Notes: generated by a model from the letters alone, not told the origin. A DNA stretch of 64,000 nt from Microbacterium neungamense (GCF_024971095.1 NZ_CP069717.1:1736001-1800000); one strand, 5' to 3'; counted from the stretch's first letter, positions 19,683 to 29,294 are shown. Program-made: numbers and translations.

Positions 19683-20779
19683 GACGCCGATCCTACCGAG
19701 GCGGTGTCGCCCACGGATGCGAGCGCGTCCAGGAAGGCGGTGGTCTCGGCCTCGGTTCCCGCGGTGACGCGCAGGTGGCCGGGGATGCCGACGTCGCGGA
19801 TGAGCACGCCTCGGTCGTAGAGGCACTGCCAGACCGCCTTCGGGTCGTCCACTCCCCCGAACAGCACGAAGTTCGTCCACGATTCGTGCGGGCGGTAACC
19901 CAGCGCCTCCAGGGTGGCGGAGATGCGGTCGCGCTGCTCGACGATGTCGTCCACCATCCGCAGCATGGTCGGCGCGTTGCGCAGCGCTGCGACCGCGGCG
20001 GCCTGGGTGAGCGCACTGAGGTGGTACGGCAGGCGCACCAAGCGCAGGGCGTCGATGAAGGCCGGGTCGGCGGCGAGATAGCCGACCCGTGCACCCGCGA
20101 ACGCGAACGCCTTGCTCATGGTGCGGGACACCGCGAGCCGCGGGCGGCCGTCGAGCAGGGTGAGGGCCGACGGAGCGTCCTTCGGCGCGAACTCCTGATA
20201 CGCCTCGTCGACGACCACCACGCCGCGGGCGGCCTCGTAGACGGCCTCGACGACGTCGAGGCCGAGGGGTGTGCCGGTCGGGTTGTTCGGGGTGCAGAGG
20301 ATGACGACATCCGGGTCGGCGTCCGCCACCTGGGCGGCGCCGTCCTCGGCACTCACCCGGTAGTCCGCCTCGCGCGTGCCGGCGATCCAGCGCGCGCCCG
20401 TGCCCTGGGTGAGCAGCGGGTACATGGAGTAGGTGGGGGCGAAGCCGAACGCGGTGCGTCCAGGGCCGGCGAAGGCCTGCAGGATGTGCTGCAGCACCTC
20501 GTTCGACCCGTTCCCGGCCCAGATGCGGTCGGGCGTGAGGCCGTGGCCGAGGTACTCGGCGAATCCCTCGCGGAGGAGGGTGAACTCGCGGTCGGGGTAC
20601 CGGTTCACGTCACGCAGGGCCAGGGCGATGTCGTCGAGGATGTCGCTGGCCACCTCGTCGGGCACCGGATGCGTGTTCTCGTTGACGTTCAGTGCGACGG
20701 GGAGAGGGGCCTGCGGCGCGCCGTACGGTGTGAGCCCGCGCAGATCGTCGCGGAGGGGCAGCTCATCGAGGGAGGTCAC
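19679..20779 (-). CDS. hisC: Histidinol-phosphate aminotransferase
   Basis: This 366-residue PLP enzyme of fold type I has [14 protein letters not shown] at the N-terminus, substrate loop NPTGTP, Asp in [12 protein letters not shown], and the PLP-binding Lys in [17 protein letters not shown]. The start is placed at GTG 20779 ([20 protein letters not shown]) because TAGCAT at 20787-20792 stands exactly 7 nt before it, as in the leaderless genes of this window. An ATG lies 9 nt upstream inside that box. It is the first gene of hisC-hisB-hisH-priA. Confidence 0.95.
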   Translation of the reverse strand: MTSLDELPLRDDLRGLTPYGAPQAPLPVALNVNENTHPVPDEVASDILDDIALALRDVNRYPDREFTLLREGFAEYLGHGLTPDRIWAGNGSNEVLQHILQAFAGPGRTAFGFAPTYSMYPLLTQGTGARWIAGTREADYRVSAEDGAAQVADADPDVVILCTPNNPTGTPLGLDVVEAVYEAARGVVVVDEAYQEFAPKDAPSALTLLDGRPRLAVSRTMSKAFAFAGARVGYLAADPAFIDALRLVRLPYHLSALTQAAAVAALRNAPTMLRMVDDIVEQRDRISATLEALGYRPHESWTNFVLFGGVDDPKAVWQCLYDRGVLIRDVGIPGHLRVTAGTEAETTAFLDALASVGDTASVGSAS

Positions 20780-20906
20780 CCTTCCCATGCTAGGACGAAC
20801 CGCCGGGGCGCTCGGCGCGTGCGACGAACGGTTCCGAGCCGGGCGCGGCCGGCGTGCCGGCGGGTCAGTCCGCGCAGCCGGCAGGAGAGCCCGCGCAACC
20901 GGCGGC

Positions 20907-21260
20907 TCAGTCCGCGTAAGCAGCGGGGATGGCGATCTCACTGCCCGCCTGCACCATGCCGCCCGGCAGATTGTTCAGGCGGATGATGTCGTCGACGACG
21001 TCGCGCGGATCAGCGTCCGGCGCCACGTGCGCGGCGATCGACCACAGCGTGTCGCCCGGCATCACGGTCACGGTCTCGAACGACGCCCGGTACGCCTGCT
21101 CACCCGAGGCGAGGGCGGAGCCGCCCGCGAGCGCCGAGAAGGCGATGCCGGCGGCGAGCGGGGCGGCGGCGAGAGCGAGGAGCACCCGGCGTCCGCGTGC
21201 GGTGAGGCGGAGACGCGTGCGCGGGCGGGCGATCGGACCCTGGATGGCGATGGTGCTCAT
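20907..21260 (-). CDS. LysM-domain membrane protein, probable SOS cell-division inhibitor
   Basis: This 117-residue protein has a basic N-terminus, one membrane span (about 34-58, LLALAAAPLAAGIAFSALAGGSALA) and an extracytoplasmic LysM domain (about 63-112; VTVMPGDTLWSIAAHV, IIRLNNLPGGMVQAGSEIAIP). It is transcribed divergently from lexA. This arrangement matches Mycobacterium Rv2719c/ChiZ and functionally parallels Bacillus YneA and Corynebacterium DivS, small SOS proteins that block septation. It lacks any visible hydrolase domain. The role is inferred from domain layout and position. The leader contains a 12-bp inverted repeat. Confidence 0.8.
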   Translation of the reverse strand: MSTIAIQGPIARPRTRLRLTARGRRVLLALAAAPLAAGIAFSALAGGSALASGEQAYRASFETVTVMPGDTLWSIAAHVAPDADPRDVVDDIIRLNNLPGGMVQAGSEIAIPAAYAD

Positions 21261-21287
21261 GTGCTGTGCTCCTCGATGTGATCGGCA

Positions 21288-21329
21288 GCTTCGCATCCGA
21301 CCCTCGGCCGGGAGAGCCGGATGCGAAGC
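21288..21329 (-). promoter_or_regulatory. 12-bp inverted repeat in the leader of the LysM gene
   Basis: GCTTCGCATCCG at 21288-21299 is exactly complementary to 21318-21329. It lies 28 nt upstream of the LysM gene start, between the start and the SOS promoter region. In RNA it would form a long hairpin with a second small CTC/GAG stem in its loop. Confidence 0.7.
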
Positions 21330-21353
21330 TACGTTCCGAATCTATCTTCGATA

Positions 21354-21423
21354 TCGAACATCTGTCAACACGTCTTCGAAATCCTGTCAGGTAGGTCTCC
21401 GACACGCTCGAACAGATCTTCCG
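21354..21423. promoter_or_regulatory. Candidate LexA-binding sites in the lexA-LysM intergenic region
   Basis: Two matches to the actinobacterial SOS box TCGAACA-NN-TGTTCGA are visible: TCGAACATCTGT at 21354-21365 (12 bases, right half-site degenerate) and TCGAACAGATCTTCCG at 21408-21423 (11 of 14 fixed positions). TTCGATATCGAA palindromes lie nearby. They sit between the divergent genes and could control both. Confidence 0.6.
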
Positions 21424-21523
21424 AAATCGTGAGGATCTCGGATACGGTTTCGATATCGACACCCCATCACGGGCCACCGACATTCGAACCCGGTCGCCAG
21501 CGACGGCGCACGAAGGAGCACAG

Positions 21524-22204
21524 ATGAGCGAGAACAACGCCGCCGAAGCGCCGCGCACGCGCCGGCGCAAGAGCCTCAGCCCGAAGCAGATGGCGATCCT
21601 CGAGGTCATCCAGACCTCGATCGCCAAGCACGGCTACCCGCCGAGCATGCGCGAGATCGGCGACGCCGTGGGACTGAAGTCCCTGTCGAGCGTGACGCAC
21701 CAGCTCGGTCAGCTGGAGCTGAGCGGCTACCTGCGTCGCGACCCGGGCAAGACCCGAGCGATGGAGGTGCTGATCGATCTGCCCGGGGCGAGCGGCGAGA
21801 ATCCCGCCGACGCGGGCCCGGCCGTGGGCGACGCCGCGCTCGTTCCGCTGGTCGGCCGGATCGCCGCAGGGGTGCCGATCACCGCCGAGCAGCAGGTCGA
21901 GGAGATCTTCCCGCTGCCGCGGCAGCTCGTCGGGAAGGGCGAGCTGTTCATGCTCAAGGTCTCCGGCGATTCGATGATCGACGCCGCGATCTGCGACGGG
22001 GACTGGGTCGTCGTCCGCACTCAGTCGACGGCCGAGAACGGCGAGATCGTCGCGGCGATGCTCGACGGCGAGGCGACGGTGAAGACCTTCCGCCGCCGGG
22101 ACGGTCACACCTGGCTGCTCCCCCGCAACTCGGCGTTCGAACCCATCCTCGGCGACGACGCCACCGTGCTCGGCAAGGTCGTCGCGGTGCTGCGCGCGGT
22201 CTGA
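21524..22204 (+). CDS. lexA: LexA repressor
   Basis: LexA represses SOS genes and cleaves itself when RecA is activated. This 226-residue protein has an N-terminal winged helix (about 17-82; [29 protein letters not shown]) and a C-terminal S24 protease domain. The cleavage bond is Ala115-Gly116 in GRIAAGVP, and the Ser/Lys dyad is Ser150 (VSGDSMID) and Lys187 (EATVKTF). A GAAGGAG ribosome-binding site precedes ATG 21524. It probably controls itself and the divergent LysM gene. Confidence 0.97.
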   Translation: MSENNAAEAPRTRRRKSLSPKQMAILEVIQTSIAKHGYPPSMREIGDAVGLKSLSSVTHQLGQLELSGYLRRDPGKTRAMEVLIDLPGASGENPADAGPAVGDAALVPLVGRIAAGVPITAEQQVEEIFPLPRQLVGKGELFMLKVSGDSMIDAAICDGDWVVVRTQSTAENGEIVAAMLDGEATVKTFRRRDGHTWLLPRNSAFEPILGDDATVLGKVVAVLRAV

Positions 22205-22220
22205 CGCCTCGCGCCTGATC

Positions 22221-22289
22221 CGTTCGGGGCGGGTTCTCACGTTCGGGGCGGTTCTCCGCCGCCCCGGGTGTGAGAATCCGCCCCGAACG
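22221..22289. terminator. Bidirectional terminator between lexA and metE
   Basis: CGTTCGGGGCGGGTTCTCAC (22221-22240) pairs with 22270-22289 at 19 of 20 positions (the other is G-U). The 29-nt loop contains another copy of GTTCGGGGCGG. The structure lies between the stops of two convergent genes and can serve both strands. Confidence 0.75.
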
Positions 22290-22300
22290 CGTGGGGCCGG

Positions 22301-24619
22301 TCAGGCCGTGACGGCGACGTCCTCGCGGACGCGGCGCGTCGCCTCCGCGATGTTGCGCAGCGAGGCCACGGTCTCCTCGTAGCCGCGGGTCTTCAGGCCG
22401 CAGTCCGGGTTGACCCAGACCTGGCGCAGCGGCAGCTCCTCGGTCGCGCGACGCAGCAGCGTCTCGACCTCGTCGACGCTGGGCACGCGGGGCGAGTGGA
22501 TGTCGTACACGCCCGGGCCGATGCCGTGGTCGAAGCCGGCCTCCGCGACGTCGGCGACGACCTCCATCCGGCTGCGCGCCGCCTCGATCGAGGTGACGTC
22601 GGCATCCAGGGCGCGGATCGCGTCGATCACCACGCCGAACTCGGAGTAACAGAGGTGCGTGTGCACCTGCGTGGCGGCGGCGGCGCCGCCGGTGGCCAGG
22701 CGGAAGGAGCGCACCGACCAGTCCAGATACGCCGGCTGGTCGGCCCGCTTCAGCGGCAGCAGCTCGCGCAGGGCGGGCTCGTCGACCTGGATGATGCCGA
22801 TGCCGGCCTCCTCGAGGTCGGCGATCTCGTCGCGCAGCGCGAGGGCGACCTGGTTCGCGGTCTCGCCGAGCGGCTGGTCGTCGCGCACGAACGACCAGGC
22901 CAGGATCGTCACCGGCCCGGTGAGCATGCCCTTGACCGGCTTCGCGCTCAGCGACTGGGCGTACGAAGCCCAGGACACCGTGATCGGCGCCGGACGCGAC
23001 ACGTCGCCCCACAGGATGGAGGGACGCGTCGCCCGCGACCCGTAGGACTGCACCCAGCCGTTCTCGGTGACCGCGAAGCCGTCCAGATTCTCGGCGAAGT
23101 ACTGCACCATGTCGTTGCGCTCGGGCTCGCCGTGCACCAGCACGTCCAGTCCGAGCTCCTCCTGCAGCGAGACAACGCGGTCGATCTCGGCCCGCAGGAA
23201 GTCCTCGTAGTCCTCCTGCGGCAGCTCGCCGCGCAGGAACTGCGCCCGCGCCCGGCGGATGTTGCCGGTCTGCGGGAAGGAGCCGATGGTCGTCAGCGGC
23301 AGGGCGGGCAGGTCCAGCGCCTGCTGCGCAGCCTCGCGCTCCGCGTACGGGGCGCGGGCGAAGTCGGCCTCGGCGAGCCCGGCGGCGCGCTCGCGCACGG
23401 CGCCGTCGCGCACACCGGGTGCGGTGCGGCGGTCCTCGAGCGCGGCGGATGCGGCGTCGAGCTCTGCGGCGATGGCGTCGCGGCCCTCGGCGAGACCGCG
23501 CGCCAGGGTGACCACCTGGCCGACCTTCTGGTCGGCGAAGGCGAGCCAGGAGACCAGGCGCGCGTCCAGCTTCGACTCGTCCTCCACGTCGTGCGGCACG
23601 TGCAGCAGCGAGGTCGACGTGGCGGCGGTGACCGCCGCGGCGCCCAGCGTGCGCAGCGCCTCCAGCTTCGCGAAGGCCGCGTCGAGGTCGCCGCGCCAGA
23701 TGTTGTGACCGTCGATCACGCCGCCGACGAGGGTCTTGCCCTCCAGGCCCGGGGCTCCGGCCGGGATGCCGCCGCGGACGAGGTCCACCGCGATGGCCTC
23801 GATCGGTGCGGCGGTGAGGACCGGGAACGCCGCGTCGAGGGCGGCGTACGGGGCGGCGACGAGGATCGAAGGGCGGTCCTGCGCACCGCCGAGGACGGCG
23901 AGGGCGCGCTCCGCGGCATCCGCGAGGGCCTGCGGCGACGCCGGCAGCGACTCGCTCACCAGCGCCGGCTCGTCCAGCTGCACCCAGGCGGCGCCGGCGG
24001 CCTTGAGCGCCGCGAGCAGTTCGGCGTACACGGGCAGCACATCGTCGAGGCGGGAGAGCGGGTCGAAGCCCTCGGGCGCGTCATCGGATGCCTTCGCCAG
24101 GGCGAGCAGGGTCACGGGGCCGACGACGACGGGGCGCGTGCGGAAGCCGGCGTCCGCGGCCTCGGCGACCTCGCGCACGAGGCGGTCGCTGGAGAGCGAG
24201 AAGTCGGTGTCCGGGCCGATCTCGGGCACGAGGTAGTGGTAGTTCGAGTCGAACCACTTCGTCATCTCCAGCGGCGCGCGGTCCCCCTCGCCGCGCGCGA
24301 TGGTGAAGTAGGCCGGCAGGCCGATGCGGCCGTCCTCGTCGCGCAGGTCCTCGAAGCGGGCCGGGATCGCGCCGACCGTGACCGCGGCGTCGAGCACCTG
24401 GTCATAGAAGGAGAACGACTCCGGGATCGAGGAGTCGTCGCGGCCGAGGCCCAGCGCGGCGAGGCGCTCACGGTTCGCCGCGCGCAGCTCCGCGGCGGCG
24501 GTCTCGAGCGCGGCCTCGTCGATGCGGCCCGCCCAGAACGACTCGACGGCCCTCTTGAGCTCGCGGCGGCGTCCGATCCGGGGGTAGCCGAGGATGGTCC
24601 CGTCGGGGAAAGCGGTCAT
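22301..24619 (-). CDS. metE: Cobalamin-independent methionine synthase
   Basis: This 772-residue enzyme transfers methyl from 5-methyl-tetrahydropteroyl-glutamate to homocysteine, using zinc. Both barrels are present: the N-terminal half starts ILGYPRIGRRRELKRAVESFW, and the C-terminal half contains LTTIGSFPQTGNIRRAR and LVHGEPERNDMVQYFAE. Zinc ligands are in VHTHLCYSEF (His, Cys) and WVNPDCGLKTR (Cys). The ATG at 24619 overlaps the metF stop. No cobalamin riboswitch is seen upstream, so control must be by another route. Confidence 0.97.
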   Translation of the reverse strand: MTAFPDGTILGYPRIGRRRELKRAVESFWAGRIDEAALETAAAELRAANRERLAALGLGRDDSSIPESFSFYDQVLDAAVTVGAIPARFEDLRDEDGRIGLPAYFTIARGEGDRAPLEMTKWFDSNYHYLVPEIGPDTDFSLSSDRLVREVAEAADAGFRTRPVVVGPVTLLALAKASDDAPEGFDPLSRLDDVLPVYAELLAALKAAGAAWVQLDEPALVSESLPASPQALADAAERALAVLGGAQDRPSILVAAPYAALDAAFPVLTAAPIEAIAVDLVRGGIPAGAPGLEGKTLVGGVIDGHNIWRGDLDAAFAKLEALRTLGAAAVTAATSTSLLHVPHDVEDESKLDARLVSWLAFADQKVGQVVTLARGLAEGRDAIAAELDAASAALEDRRTAPGVRDGAVRERAAGLAEADFARAPYAEREAAQQALDLPALPLTTIGSFPQTGNIRRARAQFLRGELPQEDYEDFLRAEIDRVVSLQEELGLDVLVHGEPERNDMVQYFAENLDGFAVTENGWVQSYGSRATRPSILWGDVSRPAPITVSWASYAQSLSAKPVKGMLTGPVTILAWSFVRDDQPLGETANQVALALRDEIADLEEAGIGIIQVDEPALRELLPLKRADQPAYLDWSVRSFRLATGGAAAATQVHTHLCYSEFGVVIDAIRALDADVTSIEAARSRMEVVADVAEAGFDHGIGPGVYDIHSPRVPSVDEVETLLRRATEELPLRQVWVNPDCGLKTRGYEETVASLRNIAEATRRVREDVAVTA

Positions 24620-25560
24620 GGTGTTCCTTTCGATGAGAACTGCAGGGCGGGGATGATCCCGGCTTCGGCGAGAACCTCGAGCACGGTCTCGTGCTGGTTG
24701 AAGGCGTACAGGTGCACTCCCGGTGCGCCGCCGGCGACGACGGCTCGCGCCAGGCGGGCCGCCCACTCGATGCCGATGCGGCGACGGCCCTCGGCGGTGG
24801 GCTCCACCTCGAGCGCGACGGCGAGCTCGCCCGGCAGCTCCTCGCCGGTCAGCTCGAGCACGCGAGCGAGCCGGGCGGGCGAGGTGATCGGCATGATGCC
24901 GGGCAGGATCGGGATGGTCACGCCGGCGCGGCGGGCGCGCTCCACGAAGGCGAGGTAGTCGTCGGGGTGGAAGAACAGCTGGGTGATCGCGAAGGTGGCG
25001 CCCGCGGCCTCCTTCGCCAGCAGCGCCTCGACGTGCTGGGTGCTGTAGGCGGAACGCGGATGCCCGTTCGGGAAGGCGGCGACGGCGATGTTCACCTTGC
25101 GGCGGGGCGCGACGCGGACGGCGCCCGGATTGCCCGGGACCGGGGACTCCTCGTACGGGGCGCGCTCGGCCTGCACCCGGTCGATGAGCTGCACGAGCTG
25201 CGCGGCGCTCTCCAGGTCGCCGAGGAACGGGTCGCCCTCGTCCTGACCGGCGGGCGGGTCGCCGCGCAGGGCGAGGAAGCTGAGGATGCCGGCGTCGAGG
25301 AACTCGCGGATCAGCCGGGTCGCCCCGGCGTAGGTGTTGCCCACGCAGGTGAGGTGCGCGAGCGGCTCGACGTCGGTGTGCTGCCGGATGTGGCGGAGCA
25401 CTTCGAGCGAGCGCCCGCCGGTGGATCCCCCGGCCCCGTAGGTGACGGAGAGGAACTCGGGCCCGACCGCCGCGAGCTGCCGGATGGTCTCGTGCAGGGC
25501 GTCCGCGTTGGCGGGTGAGCGCGGCGGGTAGAGCTCGAAGGAGAACGGCACTCGGGCCAT
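24616..25560 (-). CDS. metF: 5,10-methylenetetrahydrofolate reductase
   Basis: This 314-residue FAD enzyme makes 5-methyl-THF, the methyl donor used by MetE next door. Family signatures are FSFELYPPRSPANADAL, FLSVTYGAGGST, LAHLTCVG, FLALRGDPP, and GATFAITQLFFHPDDYLAFV. It starts at ATG 25560 with GGAGGAG at 25566-25572 on the minus strand. The two-gene operon metF-metE couples methyl-donor synthesis to its use. A short palindrome, CACACTGTGTG at 25629-25639, lies upstream and could be an operator. Confidence 0.95.
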   Translation of the reverse strand: MARVPFSFELYPPRSPANADALHETIRQLAAVGPEFLSVTYGAGGSTGGRSLEVLRHIRQHTDVEPLAHLTCVGNTYAGATRLIREFLDAGILSFLALRGDPPAGQDEGDPFLGDLESAAQLVQLIDRVQAERAPYEESPVPGNPGAVRVAPRRKVNIAVAAFPNGHPRSAYSTQHVEALLAKEAAGATFAITQLFFHPDDYLAFVERARRAGVTIPILPGIMPITSPARLARVLELTGEELPGELAVALEVEPTAEGRRRIGIEWAARLARAVVAGGAPGVHLYAFNQHETVLEVLAEAGIIPALQFSSKGTP

Positions 25561-25628
25561 GGTGCTGCTCCTCCTCCGGCTCGTCGGTCACGTCCTCCAG
25601 CAGGGTAGAACGGCCCCGGAACCGGGCG

Positions 25629-25639
25629 CACACTGTGTG
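25629..25639. promoter_or_regulatory. Palindrome CACACTGTGTG upstream of metF
   Basis: An 11-bp perfect palindrome lies 69 nt upstream of metF and about 110 nt upstream of the divergent peptidase. It is a candidate operator for a methionine regulator; no particular regulator is recognised. Confidence 0.35.
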
Positions 25640-25748
25640 ACGCCATGTGTCGCACGGTATGACGGTGCATGTCGCGCGACGCCGCGGCGTGCCCGGCCGG
25701 ATCGCACTCGGCCGTGTCGCGGACGGGCTGCTGGCTAGGCTCGGAGTC

Positions 25749-27740
25749 ATGTCCGGCTCACCCGCATCCCTCCCCTACGGCTCCTGGCCGTCGCCGTTCA
25801 CCGCCGCCCGCATCGCGCAGGCGTCGCCGCGCATCGACGGTGCGCGCTTCGTCGGCGAGGAGATCTGGTGGGGCGAGTCGGTGCCCGCCGAGGGCGGGCG
25901 GGTGAGCGTGCGGAGCTCGTCCGGCGCGGAGGTGCTCCCCGCGCCGTGGAGCGCGCGCTCGCGGGTCCACGAGTACGGCGGTGGGGCCTGGACGGCGGAT
26001 GCCGAGGGCACTCTCTTCTTCGTGCACGCCGCCGATCAGCGGGTGTACCGGATGCCGCGCGGCGGCGAACCGCATCCGCTCACCGCTCCGGGGCCGCAGC
26101 ACGGCGGCCTGTCGCTGCAGCATGGCCGGCTGCTGGCTGTGCGCGAGAACCTGCGCGAGCAGCCGCACCGGCGCGGGATCGTGGAGATCCCGGTGGACGG
26201 CTCCGCCGCCGCGGGCGAGGCGCGCGAGCGGGTGCTCGTGGACGGTCCGGGCTTCTTCGCGCATCCCGCGCTGTCGCCGGACGGCACCCGGCTGGCGTTC
26301 GTGGAGTGGAGCGGCACGCGGATGCCGTGGGAGGAGGCTCAGTTGACCGTGCTCCGCCTCGCCGACGGGGCGCGCACCACCGTCGAATCCCGCGCCGCGC
26401 TGCAACCGGAGTGGGTCGGCGAGGGCGGTCTCCTGTTCGCGGACGACCGTTCCGGCCGCTGGAACCTGCGCCGGCTCACCGTGGACGGCATCGGCGTGAC
26501 CGACGACGCGGCGGTGGCGCCGGCGGATGCGGACACCGGCGGCGGCCTGTGGGTGCTCGGCACCCGCTGGTACCGGCCGCTCGACGACGGCCGCATCGTC
26601 GCGGTGCGCACGCACGGTGCCGACGAGGTGGTGCTGCTCTCCCCCGACCTCCCGGACGCTGAGCCCGGCCCGGACGCTGAGCCGGGCCCACGCGCCGGAG
26701 GCTCCGCGCGCCGCGTAGCGGCGGGTGGAGGGGGCGTGGGGATCGACGCGTCCCCCGCCCCGGCATCCGTCCACCGCCTCCCCGTGCCGGCGACGAGCGA
26801 GGTCAGCGTCGACGACGTCTCCGGCGACCGCGTGCTCGTCTCCGGGGTGGGCGCCGAGGTCGCGCGCGGCCTCTGGCTCCTCGAACTGAGCTCCGGGGCG
26901 GCGACCGCGGTCCGCGGCGGTGAGCCGTCCGACCCCGCGTGGATGCCAGCGGCCCGGCCGGTCACCTTCGAGGGCCCGCACGGTCCGGTGCACGCCTTCG
27001 ACTACCCGCCCGCCAGCCCGGACGCGAAGGGCCCGTCCGGCGAGCGCCCGCCGTACATCGTCATGGTGCACGGCGGTCCCACCGCGCACGTCGCCGGCGC
27101 CGCCTCCGCCGCCTACGCCTTCTGGACCAGCCGCGGGATCGGCGTGCTCGACGTCAACTACGGCGGATCCACCGGGTACGGACGGGCGTACCGGGAGCGC
27201 CTGGACGGGCAGTGGGGTGTCGTCGACGTCGACGACGTGATCGCCGCCGCCCGCGGACTCGCCGCCTCGGGCGCCGCCGATCCCGCCCGCATCGCGATCC
27301 GCGGCGGATCCGCCGGCGGCTGGACGGTGCTCAGCGCCCTCGTGCGCGGCGGGGCGTTCGCCGCCGGGATCAGCCGCTACGGCGTCGCCGACCTGCGGAT
27401 GCTGGCCGCGGAGACGCACGACTTCGAGAAGCACTATCTCACCGGGCTGGTGGGTCCTCTGCCCGAGGCCGAGGACGTCTACGTGGCGCGGTCGCCGCTC
27501 ACGCACGCCGACCGGATCGACGTGCCGGTGCTGCTGCTGCAGGGCGAGGACGACCTGGTGGTGCCGCCCTCGCAATCCGAGGCGATCCGGGACGCGCTGG
27601 CCGCCCGCGGCATCCCGCACGAGTACGTGCTGTACCCGGGCGAGGGGCACGGATTCCGGCGCGCGGAGACGATCATCGCGTCGCTGGAGACCGAGCTGCG
27701 CTTCCTCGGCCGCGTGTTCGGGTTCACGCCCGCGCTCTGA
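25749..27740 (+). CDS. S9-family prolyl oligopeptidase-type serine peptidase
   Basis: This 663-residue cytoplasmic enzyme has an N-terminal seven-bladed propeller region (about 1-400) and a C-terminal alpha/beta hydrolase. The catalytic triad is visible: Ser521 in IRGGSAGGW, Asp in LLQGEDDLVVP, and His in YPGEGHGFRR. The start is ATG 25749, exactly 7 nt after TAGGCT (25736-25741), leaderless. At about residues 300-320 the propeller is interrupted by DAEPGPDAEPGPRAGGSA, encoded by a degenerate GACGCTGAGCC repeat. Substrate is unknown; members degrade short peptides. It is divergent from metF. Confidence 0.88.
   Translation: MSGSPASLPYGSWPSPFTAARIAQASPRIDGARFVGEEIWWGESVPAEGGRVSVRSSSGAEVLPAPWSARSRVHEYGGGAWTADAEGTLFFVHAADQRVYRMPRGGEPHPLTAPGPQHGGLSLQHGRLLAVRENLREQPHRRGIVEIPVDGSAAAGEARERVLVDGPGFFAHPALSPDGTRLAFVEWSGTRMPWEEAQLTVLRLADGARTTVESRAALQPEWVGEGGLLFADDRSGRWNLRRLTVDGIGVTDDAAVAPADADTGGGLWVLGTRWYRPLDDGRIVAVRTHGADEVVLLSPDLPDAEPGPDAEPGPRAGGSARRVAAGGGGVGIDASPAPASVHRLPVPATSEVSVDDVSGDRVLVSGVGAEVARGLWLLELSSGAATAVRGGEPSDPAWMPAARPVTFEGPHGPVHAFDYPPASPDAKGPSGERPPYIVMVHGGPTAHVAGAASAAYAFWTSRGIGVLDVNYGGSTGYGRAYRERLDGQWGVVDVDDVIAAARGLAASGAADPARIAIRGGSAGGWTVLSALVRGGAFAAGISRYGVADLRMLAAETHDFEKHYLTGLVGPLPEAEDVYVARSPLTHADRIDVPVLLLQGEDDLVVPPSQSEAIRDALAARGIPHEYVLYPGEGHGFRRAETIIASLETELRFLGRVFGFTPAL
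26655..26692 (+). repeat. Degenerate GACGCTGAGCC repeat inside the S9 peptidase
   Basis: Two copies of GGACGCTGAGCC(C/G)GG(C) follow one another and encode DAEPGPDAEPGP. This is the same core as the pheT/rph repeat but with GTC replaced by GGC. Confidence 0.65.
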
Positions 27741-27761
27741 GAGCGTGGGCCCGGCCGGGTG

Positions 27762-28238
27762 CTACTCGCCGAGGCGGTTGCGCAGCCGCATGGCGCGCTC
27801 GGCCTCGCGGTTGTCCTGCCGCTCTCGCAGCGCCTGGCGCTTGTCGTACTCGCGCTTGCCCTTCGCGAGCGCGATCTCGACCTTCGCCCGGCCGTCGGAG
27901 AAGTACAGCCGCAGCGGGATGAGGGTGTAACCGCCGGCCGAGACCGCGTGCTCGAGCTTGAGGATCTCCTCACGGTGCAGCAGCAGCTTGCGCACCCGCT
28001 TGGCGGAGTGGTTCGTCCAGTGGCCCTGGGTGTACTCCGGGATGTGCACGGCGTCGAGGAACGCCTCGCCGCCCTTGATGTACGCGTACCCGTCGGACAG
28101 GTTCGCCCGGCCCTGGCGCAGCGACTTGACCTCGGTGCCGGTGAGCACGAGGCCGGCCTCGTACGACTTCTCGAGGTTGTAGTCGTGGCGCGCACGACGG
28201 TTGGTCGCGATGAGCTTCTCGCCGCGTTCCCTGGGCAT
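27762..28238 (-). CDS. smpB: SsrA-binding protein
   Basis: This 158-residue RNA-binding protein delivers tmRNA to stalled ribosomes. Its core is [39 protein letters not shown] (residues 8-47), followed by [25 protein letters not shown] and the basic C-terminal tail [21 protein letters not shown]. Start is ATG 28238. It sits just downstream of ftsX, a common actinobacterial order (ftsE-ftsX-smpB). The ssrA RNA itself is not seen in the 3' flank. Confidence 0.97.
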   Translation of the reverse strand: MPRERGEKLIATNRRARHDYNLEKSYEAGLVLTGTEVKSLRQGRANLSDGYAYIKGGEAFLDAVHIPEYTQGHWTNHSAKRVRKLLLHREEILKLEHAVSAGGYTLIPLRLYFSDGRAKVEIALAKGKREYDKRQALRERQDNREAERAMRLRNRLGE

Positions 28239-28379
28239 GGTTCTCTCCTGGTCCGCGCCGTGCGGGGATCGCACGCGCCCGGAGGCGCGTGAGGGCACGG
28301 CAGCCCATCAGCTTACACTCCGCCGCCGCGCACGGCGCAGCGGGCTCCGCTCCGCCACCTCGGCAGCCGGCGCCGGTGA

Positions 28380-29294
28380 TCAGGTGCGCAGCCAGCGCCG
28401 GATCGCGAAGCCGGCCGAGAGCGCGGCGAGCACGACGCCGATCCCGATCAGCACGGGCACGACGACCGCCGCCTCCTGCATCCCGACCAGCGGCCGCATG
28501 AACGGCACGCGAGCCGACAGGTACCCCTCGACGCCGAAGTGCACGCCCGCGACGACGGCGCCGCTGGCGAGCAGGGAGCCGAGGAAGGCGGCGAAGACGC
28601 CCTCGAGCACGAACGGCGTCTGGATGGAGCGGTTCGATGCGCCGACGAGACGCATGATCCCGATCTCCTTCCGCCGTGCGTAGGCGGAGAGCCGGATGGT
28701 CGTCGCGATCAGCAGCACGGCCGCCACCAGCATGAGGGCGGCGATGCCGACCGCGATGTAGGTCGCCACGGTGAGGGCGGAGAAGAGCGGGTCGAGGTAG
28801 CGGCGCTGGTCGGTGACGGCGTCCACCCCGGGCTGACCGGTGAACGCTTCGACGATCACCTGCGACTGGCCCGGGTCCTTCAGGGTGATCTGGAACGCCT
28901 CGGACATCTGGTCGAGGGTGAGCACGCTCGCCTGGTCCTCGCCCAGCTGCTCGACGACGTTGGCGAGCGCCTCCTCCTTGGACTCGAAGCGCACCTCACT
29001 GATCAGCGGCGCGAGGGCGGGTCCGTCGATCTGGGCGCGCACCTCCTCCAGCTGCTCGGGGGTCGCGGCGCCGCCGACGCAGCTCTCCGACTCCGAGACG
29101 GAGGAGCACATGTACACGGTGACGGCCGCGCGCTCGCCCCAGAAGGCGCGCATGGTTCCGATCTGCGCCTGCATGAGCATGGCGGCGCCGACGAAGGTGA
29201 GCGAGACGAAGGTGACGAGCACGACGGAGATCACCATGGAGATGTTCCGCCGCAGGCCGAGCAGGGCCTCGGTGAGGATGAGACCGACGTTCAC
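28380..29294 (-). CDS. ftsX: Cell-division protein FtsX
   Basis: This 304-residue polytopic membrane protein forms an ABC-like complex with FtsE that activates peptidoglycan hydrolases at the septum. One span lies near the N-terminus ([21 protein letters not shown]), followed by an extracytoplasmic domain (about 42-170) with a Cys pair ([14 protein letters not shown]). Three spans follow in the C-terminal half, the second after [16 protein letters not shown]. The ATG at 29294 overlaps the ftsE stop, so translation is coupled. Confidence 0.95.
   Translation of the reverse strand: MNVGLILTEALLGLRRNISMVISVVLVTFVSLTFVGAAMLMQAQIGTMRAFWGERAAVTVYMCSSVSESESCVGGAATPEQLEEVRAQIDGPALAPLISEVRFESKEEALANVVEQLGEDQASVLTLDQMSEAFQITLKDPGQSQVIVEAFTGQPGVDAVTDQRRYLDPLFSALTVATYIAVGIAALMLVAAVLLIATTIRLSAYARRKEIGIMRLVGASNRSIQTPFVLEGVFAAFLGSLLASGAVVAGVHFGVEGYLSARVPFMRPLVGMQEAAVVVPVLIGIGVVLAALSAGFAIRRWLRT

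Noticed and set aside
25561..25748. Cobalamin or SAM riboswitch before metF/metE
   Set aside because: The gap is short and no conserved box of these riboswitches is seen; only a palindrome is present.
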